Positions 10,500 through 26,600 of a DNA stretch of 64,000 bases are shown piece by piece. Under the pieces are notes generated by a model. That model saw only the letters and a program-made list of their open reading frames with translations, was not told where the DNA came from and ran no database searches. Source of the stretch: Pseudisothecium myosuroides (taxonomy: Eukaryota; Streptophyta; Bryopsida; Hypnales; Lembophyllaceae). The DNA lies in contig OX637287.1 of the NCBI GenBank assembly GCA_951799445.1, positions 37,725,724 to 37,789,723 of the forward strand, written 5' to 3'. How positions within the stretch are numbered: position 1 is the first letter of the stretch; each line of letters starts with the position of its first letter. The position numbers and the translations under genes were made by a program.

Positions 10500-11340
10500 T
10501 GATTACTTTGTTTGAAATGATAGAAACTATGCTTAGTGCTTATAAAGTTGCAACTGGATGTGATTTTAGTGTTGCAATTCAATGCCACTTGCAACATTAT
10601 AAGCCCTCAGCATATTGCTTGTAGTGTCGCAATTAAACAAGATTTCTCTATTTGAAATGTTACCAGCTATGCCGTTAGTGCTTACAATATTGCAACTTGA
10701 TGTGAATTCTTTGTTCTAAGTAATAGAAACTATGATCAATGCAAACATTGATGCAACTACAGGTAATTTTTGTGTTTGAAATGAAAAAAACTGTGCTCAA
10801 TGCTTACATTGTTGCAACTCAATGACACTTGTACATTGTAATCATTGAACATTTAGTGCTTCCAATGTTGAAAATAGACAAGATTTATCCATTTGAAATG
10901 ACACCAATTATGCTTAGTGCTCACGGTGCCGCATTTTGGTCTAGAATCTAAGGTTTGGAATGATACCAACTTCGCTCAATGTCTATAATATTTCAATCAA
11001 AAGTGATTTAACTATTTACAAACTAAAAACTATGCTCAATGCTTATGACATTGCAATTAGGCTTAGGGTTTAACGATTAGACAAAGAATACAAACTATGT
11101 TCAATCAATGTTTTATAGTATTACATCTAAACATGATTTCTCCACTTTAAACAATAGAATTAAACTATACTTAGTACTTATAGAGTTATAGCTAGTATCA
11201 TAATCAAATAAAAAATTTATGATTGAAAGAACAAAAACTATACGTAGTGTTTTAATTTTAGTGCTTACAGTGATGCAATTGGACATGAATTTGCTAACTT
11301 AAATAATAAAAACTATACTTAGTGCCTTAAAATAATTGTT
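10500..11340 (+). repeat. Degenerate tandem array, unit ~60-73 bp
   Basis: A phrase like aaactatgctcaatgctta, followed by a ttgcaa phrase, recurs near 10527, 10667, 10730, 10790, 10850, 10907, 10969, 11030, 11094, 11165, 11237 and 11310. Spacing is 57-64 bp in the middle and 70-73 bp at the right. Units are diverged, so the array is old. It lies in the part of the palindrome missing from the right arm. Confidence 0.65.
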
Positions 11341-13591
11341 TCTTTTCATAACCTACCAAAAAGACAGAGTTGTTGACTTGGACGTCTTTGCCAAAATTAC
11401 TTAAAGTTCATCCAAGTCATATTTCCAATTGGAATCCTATGTCAATAACAAAGCTTTTTAAGCTCACACAACAATAGTATTAATTGTACTACAAGGCTCT
11501 GATTTCAAGAGATAAATCTGCCCCTACCTCTCACAATGGAATATTGTGAGTTAGTACATCAGTATTGGTTTGGTGTCATTTTTTACTATATAATCCTGGA
11601 ATTACGTAGAAAAATGATCAAGCAAAATTCAAATTTTAGCATCATTAGTATGCCTTATGTTTCAAGCCTATCTAAAGGTAAATGGATTTACTTCATGATA
11701 GCCTTGTAAGGCTAACATCTCAATGGCACAAATTTGGAGAGTCAACCTTGTAAATGTCTACAACCATGCCACAATTGCCAATCTAGCATTTCCAACTTTA
11801 TAAGATAGCGCAAACCAACACAAAACTTCTTGTTTGTTGTGAAAGATATGACCGGATAGCCTAACATGAAATCAAAAAGATTGAGAAGAAGACATGGGAT
11901 AATTATGCACACGAGCTCCCACCCAAGGCAACTCTCGCGGTGCTATACACCAACAAACCAACCATCACTCAATGGCTCAAAACAGTGGCAAATTTACTCC
12001 AAAATTGAGTTCATCAATGCACACAAACTTGAAAACGTTAAATTGATATGGTACGTATTTGATTCATTCACTTTACCACCACATATGAAGGTATCCAAAG
12101 TATTTTCCAAACTGCAAGAAGCTAACCTTGCCAAACGACAACAAATTCATGTCCAGCTCTACTCGCGTCTCATAGATTGGATACTTGAAACAATTGGAAG
12201 TCACTTGGGTCACCTTCTTCTGGGACTTGCAAAATAGGAATCTCACCGGATTCAACAACTTTACCAACACTTCTAGTTGACATTTATCTAATTTGCCACC
12301 GCTGCTTGTCACTGCAACAGGGTCATTGCAAGAAAGAGCGTTCAAAAATCATAGCGTTTTACGTAGTATTCATTTTTACTTTGGGGAGTACTTTAAAATT
12401 GGAAAAACAATTTTAAAAAAATATAAAAAATATGCTTAATGTATACACCTTTAAAAAAAAGGTACCCTAGGAAAGAAAAGCATAGAAAAATTATCTAAGT
12501 AGGAGAACTAGAAAAGTGCAGAATCTCAAGAAAATAGGTACTTGCACTGTAGTTTCACATTTTAATTTGTAAAAAAATAGGAAAATAATTTTTTCTTAAA
12601 CTAAAAATTGGCCATTTGGGAAAAGTTCATAGTGATGAAATTTTACCAAAAGATTGATCTTAGAACCATCTTCACTGTTTAGAAATTGCGCGCAATGAAA
12701 ATACTATTTGCACCTACAAAATAATATATTTTCAGATTCTATTTGGTAGGAATATGCTTTTCTACTAGTATGCAAATAGACCATGAAAATTTCAGGTCCA
12801 AATCATTAAATTTGGAGACTTCTAAAGTAGTAAAAAAACCTAAATTTTACGATGTGACAAATTAACAAAAATGATTTTTAAATACAATTTTTTTTTTAAT
12901 TTCTAAAAAATGAGGGATTTGATTACCATAAAGTTAGACATCTCCAATAAAAATTTCATGTTCATTGGACTTTAGCTTCAAAAGTTATAGCGGATGAGAA
13001 GAAGATCACTCTCATTGTGACTAGTAAATGGACCGGTCTTTCTTGCAATGACCCAAAAACGACTTACAAACCTCAAACTATAAGGTTGCCTTACACCAGC
13101 TTGTTCCAATCTTTGTATTGCCCTATAATTCAAATGTAAAAGGAAGTGGCGCTTGGAAATCAAATCTAAAGATTGAAATAGTTTAGTCTTGAAACAATTT
13201 TACCAATAACAATTTACTTTCAAGCAAACTGGTTCAAGCTCATCTTAATTTCCTAATGTAGTGGACATTAGATGCGTCCACCTTAGCATCTACTAAGGAA
13301 AAATGGGAATATCCTTGGCAAACGAGTAGACTTTTATTGTAATGGGAAACAACCTCTTGTGGATGGGTAGACAAAATTTGGCAAATGAGTATGAGATGCA
13401 ACTTCTTGGAAGACCAATGGAATGACACACTCATTTTTGTAGATTGGCAAACAAGATATGTCTTTTGACAAATTGAAAATGATTAATGTCATAATTACAA
13501 AGAAATTGGCGGTGATAGTTGGCAAATAGTAATTTTATTCTAAGATAAAGCACCAAAAAAACACTTGTCAAAAGACATCCAAGTAGCTACA
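11341..13591. other. Intergenic DNA unique to the left palindrome arm
   Basis: Several open frames of 60-125 codons occur on both strands (longest 11866-12237), but none resembles a protein I know and none shows splice-bounded coding structure. The 13240-13620 stretch has faint similarity to 13920-14115. Confidence 0.4.
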
Positions 13592-14291
13592 TCCAAGTCC
13601 AAGTAGCCACATTGACATAGGCAAACATCTAATGTCTAAACAACTCTACATAGGGATGCGTGGCTCTTTTTTTCCAATGTTGTAGGTGTGACATCCTTGG
13701 CAAAGGTTTAAACTAGTATGTTATGGGAGTCTGCTTTTCAAGTTTGGAGAGCTAGATGAAAGGCCTTGAATCCAAGTAAAATGTCGGAATAATATTGTTG
13801 TTAGGCTATCTCCAACACAAAGTGATCAAGAATAATATGGAGGAAATTAAAAAATTATTACAAAGATTACCATGACACTTGACGTTATTTTTGTTGAGAA
13901 GGAGAAATATACTCTTGAATAGAATTAAGTGTTTCTAGACCTTTTTCATGATGGACCGGCGGACGGATTTTGATGGATTGTCGGATGGAATATGTCTTTT
14001 GGTGAATGAAAAATTCATAATTAGAGGCGGACAATAGATGATAGTTGGCGGACAATAGTTTTATTTTAGGATAAAAGACATCTAAGTGACTAAGTCACAA
14101 TTCCCGAGTTCCAACCTCATAATACAAACCGCAAAGTTATTAGTGCATAATATTGCCAAGTGCCAATTGCCGAGTCCATCTACTATCAAGGATCTTTGAA
14201 GCTTTGTGGAAAAAATTGTTGAAATCTCCTATAGTTCGAAACCGTATAGCACTAAAGCATTGGTCTTGTCTGGTTAGTTGCTTAAATTTTT

Positions 14292-14455
14292 ATGGATTGT
14301 TTCATTTGAGATCGTGAAGGGGGACATAGCTTACGATCATCCGCCTTAATCATGCCACTAGGCATTTGATTAAGACATTGCATAATGATTCGAATACTTT
14401 GTCGCATCTCTTTGATACGAATACAATAACGGTCATAACAATCTTTCCAGGTACC
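14292..14455 (-). pseudogene. nad7: Mitochondrial nad7 fragment, left palindrome arm
   Basis: Mirror image of the fragment at 15103-15266. It encodes about 54 codons of NADH dehydrogenase subunit 7 on the minus strand ([15 protein letters not shown], then [19 protein letters not shown]). This is nuclear-inserted mitochondrial DNA (NUMT) and cannot make the full subunit. Confidence 0.85.
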
Positions 14456-14456
14456 C

Positions 14457-14606
14457 CTGTTTAATTTGTGTATCGTAAGGAATTTTAACAACAGCCTCAA
14501 ATACAATATCTGGTAATATAGATTGAGGAACTTCAATATCTACGGGTTTTTTAGCTGAGTGACAATTAGCACATACAATACGACCGGTTGCTTCTCGAGA
14601 ACCATT
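14457..14606 (-). pseudogene. petA: Plastid petA fragment, left palindrome arm
   Basis: Mirror image of the fragment at 14952-15101. About 50 codons of cytochrome f on the minus strand, including the haem-binding CANCH. It is separated from the nad7 fragment by a single base and is in a different frame, so no joint product is expected. Confidence 0.85.
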
Positions 14607-14745
14607 ACTTCAAGGCACAGTACTTTGAGACACCATAACTTCAAACGACGGTACTATGTATAACAATCCACATTGTTGCACTAAAGGTTGTTGCTCACTT
14701 TCAACGATAAAGGCATTAGATCGAGCTGTTGGACAGTGCAAAAGT

Positions 14746-14812
14746 ATAGCGTTCGAAACCGTATAGCACTAAAGTGAGTGAGTCTTTAGCAACAATGAAA
14801 AGATCTTTATGG
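14746..14812. other. Spacer of the large palindrome
   Basis: A 67-bp unpaired centre. Positions 14751-14774 are an exact 24-bp direct copy of 14234-14257 in the left arm (gttcgaaaccgtatag, then cactaaag). The remainder, 14775-14812, has no partner in the arms. Confidence 0.8.
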
Positions 14813-14816
14813 ACTT

Positions 14817-14948
14817 TTGCACTGTCCAACAGCTCGATCTAATGCCTTTATCGTTGAAAGTGAGCAACAACCTTTAGTGCAACAATGTGGATTGTTATAC
14901 ATAGTACCGTCGTTTGAAGTTATGGTGTCTCAAAGTACTGTGCCTTGA
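14817..14948 (+). other. Unidentified open stretch beside petA, mirrored in the left arm
   Basis: Reads about 40 codons without a stop (ARSNAFIVESEQQPLVQQC, then GLLYIVPSFEVMVSQSTVP), directly upstream of the petA piece and mirrored at 14610-14741. Its neighbours suggest a further organelle fragment. I considered plastid rpoC2 but cannot support it. Confidence 0.35.
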
Positions 14949-14951
14949 AGT

Positions 14952-15101
14952 AATGGTTCTCGAGAAGCAACCGGTCGTATTGTATGTGCTAATTGTCACT
15001 CAGCTAAAAAACCCGTAGATATTGAAGTTCCTCAATCTATATTACCAGATATTGTATTTGAGGCTGTTGTTAAAATTCCTTACGATACACAAATTAAACA
15101 G
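14952..15101 (+). pseudogene. petA: Plastid petA (cytochrome f) fragment, right arm
   Basis: Encodes [14 protein letters not shown], then [16 protein letters not shown], then [15 protein letters not shown]. This is the N-terminal region of mature cytochrome f, with the CxxCH haem site at 14985-14999. Upstream transit/signal and downstream domains are missing. The frame is open for 50 codons with few changes from plastid consensus, so the transfer looks fairly recent. Cytochrome f works in the plastid b6f complex; this copy is non-functional nuclear-inserted plastid DNA. Confidence 0.88.
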
Positions 15102-15102
15102 G

Positions 15103-15266
15103 GGTACCTGGAAAGATTGTTATGACCGTTATTGTATTCGTATCAAAGAGATGCGACAAAGTATTCGAATCATTATGCAATGTCTTAATCAAATGCCTAG
15201 TGGCATGATTAAGGCGGATGATCGTAAGCTATGTCCCCCTTCACGATCTCAAATGAAACAATCCAT
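15103..15266 (+). pseudogene. nad7: Mitochondrial nad7 fragment, right arm
   Basis: Encodes [17 protein letters not shown], then [19 protein letters not shown], then [12 protein letters not shown]. This matches a central block of NADH dehydrogenase subunit 7 of respiratory complex I (usual plant form [17 protein letters not shown]). The block is uninterrupted by an intron here. It is joined one base after the petA piece and shifted in frame. Both flanks leave nad7 homology abruptly. Confidence 0.87.
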
Positions 15267-15966
15267 AAAAATTTAAGCAACTAACCAGACAAGACCAATG
15301 CTTTAGTGCTATACGGTTTCGAACTATAGGAGATTTCAACAATTTTTTCCACAAAGCTTCAAAGATCCTTGATAGTAGATGGACTCGGCAATTGGCACTT
15401 GGCAATATTATGCACTAATAACTTTGCGGTTTGTATTATGAGGTTGGAACTCGGGAATTGTGACTTAGTCACTTAGATGTCTTTTATCCTAAAATAAAAC
15501 TATTGTCCGCCAACTATCATCTATTGTCCGCCTCTAATTATGAATTTTTCATTCACCAAAAGACATATTCCATCCGACAATCCATCAAAATCCGTCCGCC
15601 GGTCCATCATGAAAAAGGTCTAGAAACACTTAATTCTATTCAAGAGTATATTTCTCCTTCTCAACAAAAATAACGTCAAGTGTCATGGTAATCTTTGTAA
15701 TAATTTTTTAATTTCCTCCATATTATTCTTGATCACTTTGTGTTGGAGATAGCCTAACAACAATATTATTCCGACATTTTACTTGGATTCAAGGCCTTTC
15801 ATCTAGCTCTCCAAACTTGAAAAGCAGACTCCCATAACATACTAGTTTAAACCTCTGCCAAGGATGTCACACCTACAACATTGGAAAAAAAGAGCCACGC
15901 ATCCCTATGTAGAGTTGTTTAGACATTAGATGTTTGCCTATTTCAATGTGGCTACTTGGACTTGGA

Positions 15967-16280
15967 TGTATCTACTTCTATCGAATAATTTTCTTAAGAA
16001 TGAGAATTAAGTTTTTTTGAATTTTTTCCTAGAACCTCAACTTAATTCCACATCATAAAGGTTTAAAGCTTGAAATTTTGTAATGCAAAAAATTTAAGTT
16101 AAGAAGGTAAAAAGTCAAATAACCTAGTCCTGCAATGTGCAAAAAAATCTTGTTTTTATCACTTTATATGCAGATATCTTGCAATTTGTGTGGTCAAAAT
16201 TTTCAAAATTTATTTCATACAAAAGTGGTAGTTTTGAGTGTTTTTTGGCGAAAAAAAAGCCTTGGTCCTTTAGGGATTAA
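15967..16280 (+). mobile_element. Truncated mirror copy of TTAA MITE P4
   Basis: Reverse complement of 8923-9236 with the TTAA end at 16277-16280 (GGTCCTTTAGGGA-TTAA). The rest was lost at the junction at about 15966, where the sequence jumps to the inner palindrome arm. It duplicates P4 by inversion and was not an independent insertion. Confidence 0.85.
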
Positions 16281-16709
16281 ATGTATATTCCTCACAATTA
16301 TTTTGTATGGTGATTATAATCTTGAAACATTGAATGTGAATAAAAAGAACATATATATACTAAAAGTGCCATCGGTTTAAGAGATGAATGTGGTGTCATA
16401 TGATGGATCCATATAAGGGGAACAAGTTGCCTTTGTATTTTTTTATTACTGTTATTATTTTTTTGAAATGATCAAAGATCAAATAATACAAAATTTTACA
16501 AAAAAATGGAAATATTAGCAACAAACTACTAGTATAAGTAGAATCCTTTTTTTGCAAATATTCAAGGATTGAAATTAAAATACTCTTTTAAAGGGATGGT
16601 GTATGTGGACTAGATGTTTTCAAAGAGAGAGTGAGTATGAAAGTGATATTACTTTTGTTGTGTTCAATCGTCAAGCTATGGAGGACATTTTTGTTACTAT
16701 GAAACTTCT

Positions 16710-18254
16710 TGTGTTTGGCACCTTCAGCATTGTGTTTGGCATTGTCACATTAGTGTATATTGAAGTTGGTGGAGATTGTGCTGACAGTGAGTATTGTGTT
16801 GAGGTTTTTGTTGTTGTGCTAGTATGAGTTTTATAATGTATCAATTAGGACTAAGAGATTTGATTGTACGATTTCATTGAAGGCCTTCATGGAAAATCCT
16901 TGCTATGGGAAAGGATCTATTTTATAAAACCTGCAGTAGTATTTTTGCTATTGAAGAATTTGAAGGATTAGATTAACTTTAGTAAATTGAATACTAACAA
17001 CAAAAATTTCACAAAATTTAATGGTATAGGAGTGTTTTTGTGTTCTAACTCTTATTTCTTCATCTTTTATGTCGATAGGAAGTAGTGGTTTTAGGCCACA
17101 ATGATGATTTTGACCCACGAATGAAGTGATTGGTTTTATCTTTGCTGCACATGATCCTCTTCCTTGGCATCAAGTACAAACCTGAGAATGGAAGCATGGA
17201 TCCTCCACCAAATAAGAAGTCAAAGGATCATGAAGTAACTAGGAGATGAACTACCTAAGCATTGCCTCAATGTCTATTAGTGTATGATGAAGTTCTTTTT
17301 GCAATTTTTTCTTGAAAACATAGCCCATTTACATTGATCAAAATCGATTCATTTTGTCCAAAAACAGTTTGAGAGAGCTTCTAATTGAAGTTCCCATAAT
17401 GTAAGAATTTTGTTGTACACTTTTTACAAAGAATTTGTGTCCACTTTATAACATTGTTAAGGAGCCTAAAGCATTCCCCCTTCAAGGAGGGATATTGCCT
17501 TCCTAGATGCTTGTGAAAAAATATAGTTAGCATTATAGAAAATGATTGGATGGCTTGGAAGTTGCAGTGCTACTTTCATTGAACGAATGGAAAGTTGCAA
17601 GAGAACCATTGGCTAGTTGGAAAGGTGCCATGTTGGGTAGCTCCCACTTCCTGTAGAAGGAAAAGGGACCCTTGTAGCATTGGTTAACAATGTTATGTTA
17701 TAGGAAAAGTTTGGTGTCCATTTATTACGATTTTTTCTGGTTTTGAATGTAGGTGCCAATTTGGAGGAATGTCATTGGTGTTGTAATCATTTACAATTGT
17801 AGATATTCAATTTTGTTTTGACCCGCACATACTAACAGTAGCCTCCGGAGACAAATTCTTGCACCACACAAATTTGATTGTTGATCAACGGCAATGAAAT
17901 AATTTACTTGTGCAGGCAAATTAAATTAGGAGTCCTTGGGTTAACACATGTAGTGCAAGGTTTAGGGTATATTGTGAACGGAAGAATCGAGTGTATTTGT
18001 GTGTGTTGTAAGTGACTCAATATTCACCAATTTCGGTAAGGATTGACGATGCCTTTGAGACCTATGAGTACGAATTTTGAACGTGAATTGATCAGCACTT
18101 CTTCATAATCCCAGATGGAACTCCTAACATGCAAGATGCTGTGCTTGCACACTGTGAGTTCATTTCTGCTTTTGTTTCAGAGAATTGGGATGTAGGAGTT
18201 AGTTTCTCAGGGTTTTATGAAACTCTCTGCATTATGATGTGAATTTAAGGATTA
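16710..18254. other. Intergenic DNA
   Basis: No gene supported. Short frames (for example 16603-16827) cross the palindrome edge and have no recognisable product. Confidence 0.4.
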
Positions 18255-18570
18255 AAGTAGGAGGTCCATAAAGCGACCATCTAAGCGCTGAAACTGAATT
18301 TTGAGGAGGTAAAACATCTTGAATTATTTTTTCAGTAAATTTTCCTTGAAAGACAAAAGGAAATGGCATCTAACCCAAGTTGTTTCATATTTTTTGGAGC
18401 TTTGTGGAATTAGTTATGAAATTTTGAAGTTGAAAAGCCATAGGGCTCTAAAAGCGACCACCTCCTAGAATGTACACTGTTTGTACATTTTGGTAAATTG
18501 AAGAAAGCAAAATGTACCTTTGTGTCATGTTCGGTTCAAAATGCCTTGTTGGAGTTGGAGCCTCCTACCT
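18255..18570. mobile_element. AGGTAGG-type MITE, copy Ga
   Basis: Starts TA-AAGTAGGAGGTCC and ends GCCTCCTACCT-TA: terminal inverted repeat with a TA target duplication. The interior shares catttcatattttttggag-like and gtacattg-like phrases with copies at 47968-48232 and 48590-48894. No coding frame. Confidence 0.6.
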
Positions 18571-18585
18571 TACTCTTAGTTTTGG

Positions 18586-18800
18586 TGTTTTTTTTTTTTT
18601 TAATTTTTAAATACAACCTTCAAGGGTCACAATCAGGACACGACTCATCCATGGCAACGAGAAAATTAACCGGAATTACAATTCCATGGGTACCCCGTCA
18701 AAACACAAGAGAAGACCACCACGTGAGCAAAGTTAGCACAGGGAATCGAACCGGCAACCTCATGGATGCATCCAGAGATAGTTTAAGGTTATTTCGGACC
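18586..18800 (-). mobile_element. SINE-like element
   Basis: On the minus strand a B-box-like GGTTCGATTCC lies at about 18742-18752, followed by ~140 bp and an A-rich tail (the T run at 18588-18602 on the plus strand). This arrangement, a pol III promoter box upstream of a poly(A) end, fits a tRNA-derived SINE. A clear A box was not found, and the 5' end is approximate. Confidence 0.45.
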
Positions 18801-19137
18801 GAAAGTTTTGGTTTTCAATCACCAACTCATGATGGTGGTTTCCTCATTTTGTTATATACTTTTGGTTCATAGATGTCTTTCATTACAGGTCTTCTCAACA
18901 GACTCTCTGGAGGCAAACATGGAGTCCACAGCCTCCGATGTTGCCCTTCTTTTCCAGGTCCTTATATTTCTCCATCTAATGTACTCCGTAATTTATGTTC
19001 TTATTTGAATTTTGCTGCTGAACTGATTGTTAATGTACAATTATTTCTGTTTAAGCATATGTGTTTTATGGAGAATTGTATATATGGAATAGTGTTTGCC
19101 CCCAAGAATATGAATCATGTATTAAAAATATGCCAAA
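18801..19137. other. Intergenic DNA
   Basis: A short frame after an acceptor-like cattacag (18885) is open but unrecognised. No supported gene. Confidence 0.3.
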
Positions 19138-19660
19138 ACATACTCCCAAAATGATCTTCTTGTTGTACTTTGAGACTTGCGAATTGGTCAGATTTGGCTT
19201 TTGATTGCTATCGGGGACCAACAAAACAACTCCAAGTAGTAGTTCCCCCTCCATCTCTGCAATCATCAATCAAAAAACAAATGAAATGATTAAAGGGGTC
19301 AATCAACGTTGTTCATTCTTATTTTTTGCTTCTCTTTGAATATTGCCCGATTGAAGGAGATGAGGCAGAATAGAGGTCCACACATAGTCTTAGATTCATA
19401 CTAAATACCTACATAATGATGACTTCACACTCAACAATTAAGTGCCCACTAGTGCTCTTTGAAAAATGCTCAAAATATTTCACTTTTCAATACTCCAAAA
19501 CTACACTTTAAAAAGCGCTTTGAAACTCAAAATTTCTAGCAAGCAAAGAGAACCCTAAACCCTACTTATAGCGCGAACCGGGTTTTTAAAATGTTATTTT
19601 TAGCCTTAATCTAGAACATTTTGTCCAACAAGAAGATCATTTTGGGACGGAGGTAGTACA
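19138..19660. mobile_element. Stowaway-like MITE (mariner family), left end damaged
   Basis: The right end reads CAAGAAGATCATTTTGGGACGGAGGTAG-TA, split here as CAAGAAGATCATTTTGGG and ACGGAGGTAG. It is the inverse of the classic plant Stowaway start CTCCCTCCGTCCCAAAAT. The left end near 19138-19165 matches it but lacks about 7 bp (ACTCCCAAAATGATC). Length ~520 bp, AT-rich, no coding frame. Confidence 0.7.
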
Positions 19661-20274
19661 TCATTGGATAGACAATTCAACAATTAGCATCTTTTGTTTG
19701 GATGTCATTTTAACATCTAAACCTTATCAACTTAAAATTTAATACCATACATACAAAATATGAGATCATTTTGCAACTTCTGAGAAGTGTAGGAGGTTCA
19801 ACTATGATCCAAATTGGAAGTGCCATGCATGATTTGGTTCAACATGAATACAAACTTTTGTCATTAATGTATACCTCAATTCAAGAACCTTGTAAGTCAA
19901 ATACACAAAAAACACTATGCTAAGTCCAAAATTGCAAACCTTACAGGGTTAATTCATAACCAAAACTCAATCCTTCACATACTTATTTTTGGCACGTCTA
20001 TGCCAAATTCAACCATAGAATCTTAAAATCACATCATCTTGTTCTAGCATCAAATTCACCTCTAAACCGCGGATTCCATTTGCAGTCTGCTGGAAGATAG
20101 AGTCAAAATATGAGGATTACAAATTCAATAAATTAAATGCATTTGCAGGCATTGCAAATACTTGACTGATAAGAGTGACATACTACCGCTTGAGAGCCTC
20201 GCTAGAAGAGCTTGTATATGTCCCAAAATATGTACATATTTACATATCATTAACAAAGAGCAAGAAGACTAATT
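19661..20274. other. Intergenic, downstream of XK
   Basis: Presumably includes the XK 3' untranslated region (minus strand, below 20275). Nothing else is recognisable. Confidence 0.4.
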
Positions 20275-25321
<5,047 letters not shown>

Positions 25322-26080
25322 TGTCCGCGTCTGTTGCTTGCAATTGCGCCCAAAGTTGAAGCAGCAGACGAAATCAAACCATGAAGTATGGCTATGGTCG
25401 AATTCCACCATCCAAGAGCACAAGATGTCGATGTATCGTACCCCAAGGAACTAACTTAGAGCAAAGCAGGGCATCGGGATAGCACGAGAGACTTGATCCA
25501 GACAGCAGAGGATTGCAGGGGATAAGTTCACAAACAAATTTGAGCACTAGAATTCAGAATTCACATGGATTGTTGTGCCCTTTTGGAATCGAACTGCCAG
25601 TTCCTGTGCAGTACACTGCGACTGCCTGATGTGTGGAGCAGTCTTCTGGTCGTGATATAATTGATATGATAAGTTAAGCTTAGATTCTGTAAGGAGTGGC
25701 AAAGTGGAATTGGTCGGGGGGAGCTTGTTAGTCTTCTCTTTGGAGAACTTTTGGAGGATCTCTGTATTTTGTATTGTAAAGCTGAAAATTGATAGATAGC
25801 GACTATGATAGCGAGGCTCATAACCGTGGAAATCATCTGTTTTGTCACCGTGTGAATTGTTGGATTAAAATAATGCAAAAGCACTCATTGGAAGTCAAAT
25901 TTCTGTAAATGATCTTCCCTTCTCTCGCAAAATTTGGAGGATGAATAGTTGCACTTTTGTCCTGCATGCACAGATTCTTTGTCATTCATTAGCCGGAAAA
26001 CGCCCTCTGTGATCAAAACTATTTTTAAAATATAAAAAAGAGCATCAAATATATTTGTGTAGATATTTTAAAAGAAAATA
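25322..26080. promoter_or_regulatory. Upstream region of XK
   Basis: Contains the 5' leader and promoter of the minus-strand XK gene by position. I cannot place a convincing TATA box. No other gene seen. Confidence 0.35.
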
Positions 26081-26600
26081 GTGTGCCACAGTATGAAAGT
26101 AAAATAAAAGTAAAAGTAATTTTCTAGTTTTTTAATTCTTGAATTTTTGGAAATTCAATATTTTTTTCTACCGTGAGTTGGAACACCATGAAACAAAGTT
26201 TGTGCACCTGTCTTTGCAAAGAGCTTTCCAACAATACCTACAGTAGAATGCAATCGGGGGACGCACGGGTTTGCAGGAGATTTCATTGTAACACACAAAA
26301 CAAAATAAAGCAAAGCAAACAAACTCATTTAAGGTATAGACTAGTGTGCCATTGTGCCGTTGCCACAATATAATAAAGTAAAAGTAAAAATAAATTATTT
26401 TCTAATTTTTCTAATTTTTTAATTTACAAAACTTCATAAATCAATAACTTTCCCACTCCAAACCTGAACACCACAAAACAAAGCCCGTGTGTCCCTCCTC
26501 GTAGAGAGCTTTCCAATGGTACCAAGCATACGATCGAGGGATGCACGGTCTAGGAGATCTCAACATAACAAACAAAACAAACAAACTGATGGGGTATGGA
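26081..26600 (+). repeat. Tandem pair of ACAAA-type repeats, period 263 bp
   Basis: Unit 1 starts GTGTGCC at 26081 and unit 2 at 26344. Each passes through an aaagtaaaagtaa stretch, a phrase like aacaccacaaaacaaag and gagctttccaa, and ends in aaacaaact. The units are clearly diverged from each other. Unit 2 is nearer to the single copy at 7973-8243. No coding function. Confidence 0.75.

Larger units (their letters stand above)
8494..16709. repeat. Large asymmetric palindrome (inverted repeat with short spacer)
   Basis: Left inner arm 13592-14745 is the reverse complement of 14813-15966 (coordinates sum to 29558). Left outer arm 8494-9236 is the reverse complement of 15967-16709 (sum 25203). 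The few differences I saw suggest about 99% identity. The spacer is 67 bp. The right arm lacks the 4355 bp at about 9237-13591. Contents are organelle fragments, a TTAA MITE and AT-rich DNA. Confidence 0.9.

Noticed and set aside
10500..11340. CRISPR-like array
   Set aside because: Units are contiguous, diverged and without unique spacers, and the DNA is eukaryotic.
11866..12237. 123-codon frame on the plus strand
   Set aside because: No recognisable motif, overlapped by an equally long minus-strand frame, and situated in repeat-rich DNA.
13240..14115. Two copies of a separate repeat element
   Set aside because: Similarity between 13240-13620 and 13920-14115 is too patchy to define ends.
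14282..15276. Pair of identical 84-codon frames as a conserved gene
   Set aside because: The frame is petA DNA read out of frame, then part of nad7. It is organelle debris mirrored by the palindrome.
18741..18760. tRNA gene suggested by GGTTCGATTCC on the minus strand
   Set aside because: No acceptor stem, anticodon arm or A box can be folded around it; a SINE-like promoter box fits better.
18498..18872. 124-codon frame
   Set aside because: Crosses the end of MITE Ga and the SINE-like element, including its poly(T) tract.
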